Notes under the pieces: model-generated
The model's database searches: none
What the model was told of the DNA's origin: nothing
What the model saw: the letters and a program-made list of their open reading frames with translations, nothing else
DNA from: Mayamaea pseudoterrestris
Lineage: Eukaryota > Bacillariophyta > Bacillariophyceae > Sellaphorales > Sellaphoraceae
Assembly: GCA_027923505.1 (NCBI GenBank)
Contig: BROI01000032.1
Span: 1-64,000, forward strand
Length of the DNA stretch: 64,000 nt
Reading direction: 5' to 3'
Shown: positions 56,594 to 64,000 of the stretch, piece after piece
Layout: every line of letters starts with the position of its first letter
Numbering within the stretch: the first letter of the stretch is position 1
Made by a program: the position numbers and the translations under genes

Positions 56594-59500
56594 GTGAAAC
56601 TGCATCTCATCCATTGCGACGCTACGAGCGTCTCGCCTTTCGTCCATTCGCTCATTCGCTCAAAAGAAGCAATGAAGGGCCCGACGAGTTGCCATCAAGA
56701 CCATGGTGACATGTACTTGGGCACAAGCAGCAGCATGTTTATCAAGCTTCTCGTCTGTTACGTGCTTTGTGGCGCCATTCACGAACTGACGCATGTAGCG
56801 ACAGCAACCATTTTCCACGGGTGGAGCCTCGTCATTCCATCCAACGATATTTCCTTTTGGTGTCACGTTTTGCTTGGCCGACAGACGCGACTCTTGCAAG
56901 ATGAAGATTTACATTATCTGGTTCGACATGCAGGATGGATGATGAGTGTGTTGCTTGCCTTGTTTCTCATGAATCATTGTCGGACCTCGGCATTATCCGG
57001 CATGATGCGAATCGCATCTGCCTTGACGGCTCTCGAGGCCATTTCCACCGACTTGCTTGGTTTCCCAACTATTCCATTTGCTCCGATTGGTACCAATACT
57101 TTACTTTGCGGTAATTTCGGCATTATTGTCTTGCACCAAGCCTGGTTAGCGCACAATGGAAAGGCCGCCTTGGACGTGCTGGAAAAGATGATTGAAGTCA
57201 CCATGATGCGAGGCGCGCAGTCGGGCGGAGTTGTAACGCTTGACAAGGACGGCCGCTTCACGAGGACTCGCGTTGTGAACCAGAAACGAACTGCACTGAG
57301 TCGCAAACTCCGAAAGAAATTGGAGGCAAACGTTAACTTTGCCAATCTACCAATCACTGGAACGGCCTTGAGCGGACACACGCGATTTGCTACAAGCTCC
57401 AAGGCAACCATGGATGGAACGCACCCGCAGCAATGGTCCCCCAAGACGATGCGCAAGATATTTATTGAGAATGAAAGTGGAGGTAGCTTTGTCGATACTT
57501 TGGTCGAGAATTTCGTCACGCACAATGGCGATTTTGAATTCTATACTCTTGGAGGGAAAACCTGCGATTTGCACATTGTGCAGCAGTTTCTGAGTCATGT
57601 TACAGAGGTTCAGACGCCCGCGGTGGTTGATTCGTGCGCCGTTGCGGGTATGCTGGACGTTTTACGTACAAAGGGGTGCTTTGGGCTGTCGATTCGCGGC
57701 GTCTTGGCCTTGAACATGCCGAATAGTGCTATGACAATCACCAGCTTTCCCACCTACAAGCAACTCGATGCGATTGCCTCTGTCTTTGAGCACGTACTAC
57801 TAGAAATGTTAAAAACAACGTTGTTTCAGCGTCTTGAAGAGGAGAAAGGTTTGCGACACTCGTACGCGCTTCGGGTTGTTTCCAAACTAAAAGTTCGCTA
57901 CGACGAACTCTTTGGGAATCAAGGGATCGACAAGTACGTTACATCTATTGACGACGAAGAGCAAAGCGACTCGCTGCTTACTTTTGCGTTAAAGGTAATG
58001 AATTCCTTTCTTGACGGGGACTTGTTTTTCGCCATGAAGACGTTTCTGCATCACGCCAAGGGATCTTTTGGGCTTTGTTTTACGTCGTCGCTGGATGCCA
58101 AACACCAAGTCTGCCTAGCCGCTCGTGGACAAACCATGTCAGTGGCATTTTACCCTTCCAAAGGACTTATCTGTTACGGTTCTGAGCAAGCAGCCGTCAA
58201 AGCTGGCATGTCATTTGACTTTCCTGGTCGAACGGCCGACAGTTTAGGTCGATCGCGAGGAGAAATTGACAATGAAGCACTGCGACTAGATTTGGATGAC
58301 CTTGGCGGCGAAGTTATACTACTGGATTGGAGCAAACCCAAAGCGGCTCATCCTGTATCGTTTCCAAGTCGCAATTTGGAGGTGTACGAGCTAATGAATG
58401 GCGCAGTTTCGGCTGTGATATACCAGGAGAGCAAAGGCTCAACGACCAATAAGATTTTGTACCACCGACTCACGCGACTATCTAATAATCCTTTCATTCG
58501 GCCATTGGAGGAAGAGCCCAAAGATCTCATTCTGGATGACATTATGGACATTCCAAATGCTTTGCAAACTATCCAAGATGACTTTGGGGTTGAAAAGGCA
58601 TCCTCGAGTCTTAATCGTTTGACTGCATTTCACCTTTCGCGCTGCCTTCGCAAGAGATTGGAAGCGCGCATTGCTGGAACGCTGCCCACGCAGTCTATCG
58701 ATATTTTGTTGACAGGATGTGAAGTCTCATTGTGGGTGGCGGAGCAATTTGCGAGTGACCTTAAAAATTCTTTTCCTGGATTAATAATCCATGCGATCAG
58801 CAGCAACAAAATCTTAGGGTCCTTTGGACAGGAGATCGCTATACCGGCCACTGGATTTCCGTACTCGCGGAAAACATATTCATTACATGATTCGATTGTT
58901 ATCATTGTGAGCCACAGGTACGAACAATAACGCGCGACGCCGTTGCTTGAAACTCATTGCGTTAAGTATCTCATGTCGTTGCTCGATATTCATGATGATT
59001 ATGAGATTAGTGGCGGTACCTTTGCTCCCTTAGCCTGCTCCAATCTACTGCAAAGTGCGACCAGGAACCTGTTTGTAGTTACCTCGGAATGGGACACGCA
59101 AATTTCGAAACAGCTTCGTGCGATGGACGCTATGGACGGGAAGATCGCCCAGCTGTGCGCGAGTCGAATATTTTCCACTGAAGTGGGGATGCGTCCGGCG
59201 GAACCATGCTCCATCTCAGTCGCAGCTACGCATCAATTACTGACTAACTTGCTTCAGTATTTAGCCGTCGTCATTCTCAGCGAAGAGCGATTTCGCAAAT
59301 TTACGCAAGCCATAATCACAGAATATGACATTCAGATTCTTGAGAAGTGTAACCAAATGAATATCCAGGCCCTAGAAGACATTGTTGGGGCGGATCGCTT
59401 CCAGCAGTCGATGGATTACGAAGAGGATCGAGCTGAACTAGCGCTGCGCATCGTTGGCGACCTGTGGGCTAATCACATACTTGAAAATGCAAAGGCATAC

Positions 59501-61290
59501 ATCATGTCTTTCATATACATTTTCGCTACCGTCATTAGCGGGTATCCATTGTTTTTTGGTATTGCAGTGGCTGCTGGTTTAGATAGGACGAGTCGGTTCG
59601 CATTTTTAAGTAAGTTTTGTTCTGCTATCGCAAACGTTTGTTAGGATACGACACTAATTGCATTTGCTTTTTGGAAATTCAAAGTCCGAGTTCTTGATGC
59701 GGCGACCTACTTTTGGATACCTCAGATCAACATCACGATTATTCGGTTGGTAGAAGGACGCAATGTGCGACACCGAATGGTCGGACGTACCGTAGTAATA
59801 GGTGACATTCCTTGGGTTGCGCAGAGTGCCGAGGCATTTCTCAGCAAGGCAAGTACAAAAAGCAAATTAAAAATGAGACAGTGCTTTCAACTCACATCGC
59901 CTTCTCTCGATAGATATTTGCCGTCTCGTACTCGATCGCTGGACTTAACGTCCACAGCGGAAATCCTACCGACCATTTTGTTCATCGCCACACTCATCGT
60001 GTCGTACGAGGATCGCTGGTTGTTTGCGGACGACCTGACGGACGACTGTCGGCTCTGTCGACGGCTGAAGCTGCTGTTTGCCTATCTGTTAATCAAGCCA
60101 GCAGCATTCAGAGTTTAGGTGGCACCTGCGAAAGCATCACTATTGGCCATAATCCTTTCACGCTTCCATTGACTGAGGCAGCCATTTTCTTGAAACGAAA
60201 ACGTCCCCTCTTCTTGTGCGAGCGCATGCTCATTGAAGGTGATGCTAAGGCGGAGAAAACAGCAGAGTCGTCGACGTCGGGAGAGTCTCGCTCTCAGCCA
60301 CTTGAACGAGGATTTTTCGCGGCAGTAAGGCGGCTTTTGCGCGGCAAGAAGTCTTCTGACGTTTTAAACAGATCCCTATCAAAGAGCATGCATGATCCAA
60401 GCATCCGCCCTCGTGTGCACAAGTATCGATCTGCTGCGGCCCTCATTGGCGCGTACACGAGTCCTGTTGAAGGTGATGAAGAAAAGACAGCTGAAGATTT
60501 ATCCGAAGAAAAGGGAGAAGAAGAATTATTGCTCGACCTTGTCGTCGAAGAGGCCATTTTGGAAAAGAAGTTTGGGGACAAGACTCGCAAGCTGTTCGCA
60601 GCTTTTGAAGTGGACAAGGATGGTTTACTGAAGGAAGATGAGTTTGTTGATGGTGCACGAAAGCTGAACACTGACATGAACGAGGAGGAATTGAGGGCTT
60701 TGTTTCGATTATATGACGCAGATGGCGTGGGTGTGGATTATCATGAGTTCCTCGATCTGATCAAGAGCTCTCGAATTGAATCTGATTTGAAGCTTCCGCC
60801 GAGCAATAGGGACGCACGTGGGGTTATTAAAATCGAGCCAAGTCGAGAAAAATACTTTGGAGAAATCGTCCGAAAACTCAACATGGGCGCGGGCGACCTT
60901 GACTTTCGTGCTGCAAGGAATCAGCACTTTGCGCAGGAATTGTACGAATCTCGAATCGCTTCGCTGCAGCGATTTGTGGCCATGACGGTCATGTTCCACC
61001 AAATTGGGAAGCGAGTTGAGCGATTCTTTGCCAAAATAAGTTTTGGTCTCTTGGCATACCGGATGGATCGCACGCACAGCATTATGCGCATTGCTACAAC
61101 TGCATCCCCCGTCAGTGGAGCTGATGTCAAGCAGCAGATGCGTCACTTGCAGCTGCTGAAGAGAATTCAGCATTCGGTCCATGTTATTTCGGTAGCGTAT
61201 GCGAACTACAAGTCTAGGAAAGAGCTACCAAAGCCTCACAGCACCGAGCAGGACTTTGTGGCGCGCGAAGAAGTAAAAACTGCTGGTTAA
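56594..61290 (+). CDS. M50-like membrane metalloprotease + GlmS-like amidotransferase/SIS + EF-hand-like fusion protein
   Basis: Exons 56594-58917, 59011-59609, 59685-59848 and 59914-61290 (introns 93, 75 and 65 bp; the last is GC-AG) encode 1,487 residues. Residues 48-170 form membrane helices with HELTH (63-67), an AGWMMSVLLALFL helix and STDLLGF, like M50 site-2 proteases. A class-II glutamine amidotransferase follows: C172 in LLCGNFG, RGAQSGG, R264 in GHTRFAT, HNG (310-312) and D346, matching the GlmS catalytic set. A SIS region has TGCEVSLWVAE and SHSGGT, completed exactly across intron 1 (S775). Another membrane segment lies at about 937-965. EF-hand-like loops lie at about 1255-1312; both are non-canonical (Glu at position 1; one residue short). 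Glutamine-dependent amino-sugar chemistry is the family role; the fused arrangement is what is odd. Met27 or Met48 are alternative starts. Confidence 0.88.
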
Positions 61291-61533
61291 AGCACAGCCA
61301 GGTTACACAAAGGTTGGGATTGGGAGTTTTGCCAGTCAATCGCTTGGCTGCTACAAGTGCAAGCTCAGATATATGATCAACTATAAACACACTAACTGAT
61401 AATTGATTAGTATTGGAACATGGATGACACATTATTGTTTTTTAAGCGAGAAAGAGCATAGCTAAAGCTACTGACGTCATCGATCCTTGGTCACGCATCG
61501 ATCCGTTTCCCACTCACTTTTTCGTTCGCCACC

Positions 61534-62700
61534 ATGAGACTTCCCTGGATCGTCGCGGCTCTAGCAGTGCCTCCACCACCGGAGCAGCATGTAATAACAA
61601 CTTTTCGTACGTCGTCTGACATGCAAGCAGCAACGAATGTACACTCGCTGCACCAGGCATCTTCAGTTTGGCTCGCCGCATCAACACCCGCCTCGCCACC
61701 CTCCAAGGACGATGTCATTTTGCTGCGACAAGCATTCGCCGAGTTCTATGGCGTCGATCGCGATCTTGCCAAAAGTGAACAGCTTCTCAGTGATGCTATC
61801 GGCCGATGGCAGAACCAACCTCCGGATGAGCTTGCCGGCCTCTACCGAGTGAGAGGTGATTGCTACATGCTACAAGCAGATGCATTGAAAGCAGCAAGCG
61901 ACTACGATCAAGCCGTCAAGTTACTACAAGAACCTGGTGGAGACAAGGCTGATCCATCGGAGCTACAAGCATCGCTACTGGGAAGGGCGCGTGCCGTTCG
62001 GTCACAGCGTGGTATCAGCGCTTTTCAAGCAAAGCAAAGCGCCAATGATTACAAACTGGCTCTGCAATTATCTAGTCGAGAAGAATGGGAAACAGAGCAG
62101 GAGCTTATTGAAGATGGGGCTACCAGAAACCCGTACGCTGCATGGGAATGGGGAAGCATGCTGCGTCAATCGGGTCAGCTAAAGGAGGCAGCAACCGCGC
62201 ACCTTTTGGCGTCACAGGCGTTTGACGAGGTGGGAGATAAAGCTCGCTCAGTCATGAGTCTCATTGATGCCGGCGTTGACCTCGCTGCTGCTGAGCAAAT
62301 AGATGAAGCCGAGTCTTTGTTGGAGAAGGCTGTGCAAAAGACAAAAGGTGTTGAAGGCCGTGACACGGCGTTGTTGCAGCGCGTCATTGCCAAGGAAGGC
62401 GAAGGTCGCATGGCATTGGCAGCCACATTGTGGAACGATGGCAATCGAGCAAAAGCAGAACAGATACTAGGTGATGCATGCATTCGCATGGAGCAGCTCC
62501 AGGCCGATGCTGCTCGACGTGTTCCTGCCAAAAGTGACGATGTTGCAGCGCCCAAGGCACTGGCGTATAGCATTGATGACTCGATTCGACCACTGGAATA
62601 TTCATGTCCCAGGTTTAAGAATGAGGCCTTTCTCTCCGAGCAGCTTGGATGGCCCGAGAGCTTGCAAAAGAAGGTGCGAAAACTACAACTACTCCAATAG
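61534..62700 (+). CDS. TPR-like repeat protein
   Basis: 388 residues from ATG at 61534, no intron. After a short hydrophobic start (MRLPWIVAALAV) that could be part of a signal peptide, helical pairs typical of tetratricopeptide repeats run from about 65 to 330: DLAKSEQLLSDAIGRW, LYRVRGDCYMLQADAL, AAWEWGSMLRQSGQL and AEQIDEAESLLEKAV. The end has YSCPRFKNEAFLSEQLGW. TPRs act as protein-binding scaffolds; the partner is unknown. Plastid or secretory targeting is possible, but no clear A-F site is seen. It follows the fusion gene on the same strand about 240 bp downstream. Confidence 0.8.
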   Translation: MRLPWIVAALAVPPPPEQHVITTFRTSSDMQAATNVHSLHQASSVWLAASTPASPPSKDDVILLRQAFAEFYGVDRDLAKSEQLLSDAIGRWQNQPPDELAGLYRVRGDCYMLQADALKAASDYDQAVKLLQEPGGDKADPSELQASLLGRARAVRSQRGISAFQAKQSANDYKLALQLSSREEWETEQELIEDGATRNPYAAWEWGSMLRQSGQLKEAATAHLLASQAFDEVGDKARSVMSLIDAGVDLAAAEQIDEAESLLEKAVQKTKGVEGRDTALLQRVIAKEGEGRMALAATLWNDGNRAKAEQILGDACIRMEQLQADAARRVPAKSDDVAAPKALAYSIDDSIRPLEYSCPRFKNEAFLSEQLGWPESLQKKVRKLQLLQ

Positions 62701-63081
62701 CGGCCGATTGAGCATTACAAATTTTCGTGCACGCTAGTAGATAGAGCCAAGATAGATCAATCTTGTTTACAGCATATTCTTACTATTCGTGCATTCATGG
62801 ATATTGCGCGAAGATGAGATGCGGCAAGCATTCATGCCTTTGTTGCGCTGCGGCTCAGCATGTGAGCATGTTGCGCAGTTTTAGTTGATAGTGATTCTTG
62901 CCGACTGGTTTCGGCACTGCTGGTAATTTTAGTTTCAGGAAGCTGCCTACTATGGACATAAACAACTACTCCTAGCATAATTAAGAATTTATGAATTACA
63001 TTCACCTTCCCATTAGCATCATACTGTGATGAACTGCAATCAAGAGAGCCAAGCCAAGCTTGACATAATATAGTCACTTCG
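62701..63081. other. Convergent intergenic spacer
   Basis: 3' sides of the TPR gene and the gene ending at 63082. A/T-rich, no credible gene or repeat. Confidence 0.5.
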
Positions 63082-64000
63082 TTACGCCACACTTGATGGC
63101 TCCATGCTGCCTTCCAATATCTTGCTGATACGCGTTCCACTCGGTTTTAGCAGCGGGACCACCAATGGTTCCACGACAAGAGGTTGGTCGGATCTGCCTG
63201 CTGGGACAGTCACGCCATCTTGCAAGCGTTGCTGCCAAGTTGATCCCCAGTACTCGTTCCGATCCAATGACACCAATGCAGAGCGCACCTGGAGCGTTGG
63301 ATCAGTTTTTAACTGTTGATCTGGCTTAGAGTCGCCACTGGAAGCCCCAGCAAGAGCCTCTTTTTTGTGCAACTGCTCTTCAACCTGCTCCAGCACGGTT
63401 CGCGACATGGTGGATGTAGCCTTTGGATAGTCGGGGAAGAAGCATGGTATGAACAAACGATCCTCCGATGCAGCCTCGTCAGTAGCAGAGCTGGCGTTAT
63501 CCTTGTCAAAGCGAAGCTTCTTCGGAGAAGGACCATCTTCGTTGTCCACATCCATCTCATCTGTTGATCGTTTCTTGCTATTCAGAGTGCCCCATTCACT
63601 TGTAAACAAGGCATCAGGAGTTGTGTCCAGCTTATTTGCTTCATCAGTTCCTTTCTCTTCTTCCATTGCATCCATCACTAATGACTGTCCCACATGCTCC
63701 GGAAGCGCGTGAGGATTGGCAACGGGCGCGTCGCCCAGGACGACTGGAAATCGAGGCACTTCGTCCGGATATGGAGCGTTCCATCCTCGAAACGTAGATT
63801 GTGAAGCATTGCATTGTAACGTAGACGACGGACCAAGCTTGCCGCCTCTGGCGCTGCCTAAAGTGGCGGATGACGATGCATGAGCTAACGATAGCTGAAC
63901 TTCATTATCTGCAGCATCAAATGATTCCGTCTGCCAGTCGGGCCCAAAGCAAAAAGCAGCTAGCCCCTTCCAAGATTTGTCTTGTGCTGCTGCATTACAA
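63082..64000 (-). CDS. Nuclear-type protein, possibly TAF8-like; 5' end outside window
   Basis: The frame is open from the right window edge to TAA at 63082-63084 (about 305 codons visible). The first visible residues include KSWKGLAAFCFGPDWQTESF. The middle is acidic with a basic stretch, SPKKLRFDK, that could be a nuclear localisation signal. The C-terminal part reads IPCFFPDYPKATSTMSRTV, then a block with VRSALVSLDRNEYWGSTW. The 'IPxFFPxYPxxxT...' block recalls the C-terminal region of TFIID subunit TAF8. No histone fold is visible because the N-terminus is cut off. The gene is firm; the TAF8 name is tentative. Confidence 0.7.
   Translation of the reverse strand, partial: CNAAAQDKSWKGLAAFCFGPDWQTESFDAADNEVQLSLAHASSSATLGSARGGKLGPSSTLQCNASQSTFRGWNAPYPDEVPRFPVVLGDAPVANPHALPEHVGQSLVMDAMEEEKGTDEANKLDTTPDALFTSEWGTLNSKKRSTDEMDVDNEDGPSPKKLRFDKDNASSATDEAASEDRLFIPCFFPDYPKATSTMSRTVLEQVEEQLHKKEALAGASSGDSKPDQQLKTDPTLQVRSALVSLDRNEYWGSTWQQRLQDGVTVPAGRSDQPLVVEPLVVPLLKPSGTRISKILEGSMEPSSVA

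Overview
This is nuclear DNA from a eukaryotic alga with a secondary red-type plastid, most likely a diatom or another stramenopile. Three things support this. A ferredoxin-NADP reductase carries a bipartite presequence with a diatom-style 'A-F' signal-peptide cleavage site, and a second protein has an 'A-W' version. Introns are few and short (65-93 bp, GT-AG plus one GC-AG). The retroelements are Copia-type and tyrosine-recombinase-type, as seen in algal genomes. Species cannot be named from the sequence alone.

Layout. 1-6.5 kb: a Ser-rich protein of unknown function (5' end outside the window), then FNR (minus) divergent from a possibly plastid-targeted NYN ribonuclease-like protein with winged-helix and SAP modules. 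A short tandem repeat lies between the last two. 5.6-9.2 kb: decayed coding sequence, a tRNA-Pro(UGG) gene, a Copia RT fossil and a second copy of the tRNA 3' end. 9.2-11.4 kb: two or three small host genes.

11.5-42.8 kb is one nested retroelement block. The outer element is a DIRS/Ngaro/PAT-like tyrosine-recombinase retrotransposon on the minus strand. It has split direct repeats in the order A1 - ORFs - B1 - A2 - B2 and appears to have landed inside a small host gene without a target duplication. Inside its first ORF sit two whole, nearly identical 11,242-bp Copia elements, head to tail with LTR against LTR. One 5-bp duplication (CAACT) flanks the pair and none lies between them.

43-47.5 kb: a four-exon P5-type ATPase gene (minus) whose protein has a secreted Cys-rich N-terminal domain. 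48.1-54.4 kb: about 19 copies of a ~345-bp hairpin-rich tandem repeat, including a six-unit higher-order duplication. 55-56.3 kb: a small stramenopile-type unknown protein and a doubtful ORF. 56.6-61.3 kb: a four-exon gene for a 1,487-residue protein joining an M50-like membrane metalloprotease module, a GlmS-like glutamine amidotransferase plus SIS region, and EF-hand-like loops. 61.5-64 kb: a TPR protein and the C-terminal part of a protein that may be TAF8-like.

The host genes show no shared pathway; they look like an ordinary gene-dense algal stretch split by a recent retroelement pile-up and a satellite array. The strongest candidates for new biology are the M50/GATase/SIS/EF-hand protein, the plastid-type NYN protein, the LTR-to-LTR Copia tandem and the hairpin satellite. 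All comparisons were made by eye; no search was run.
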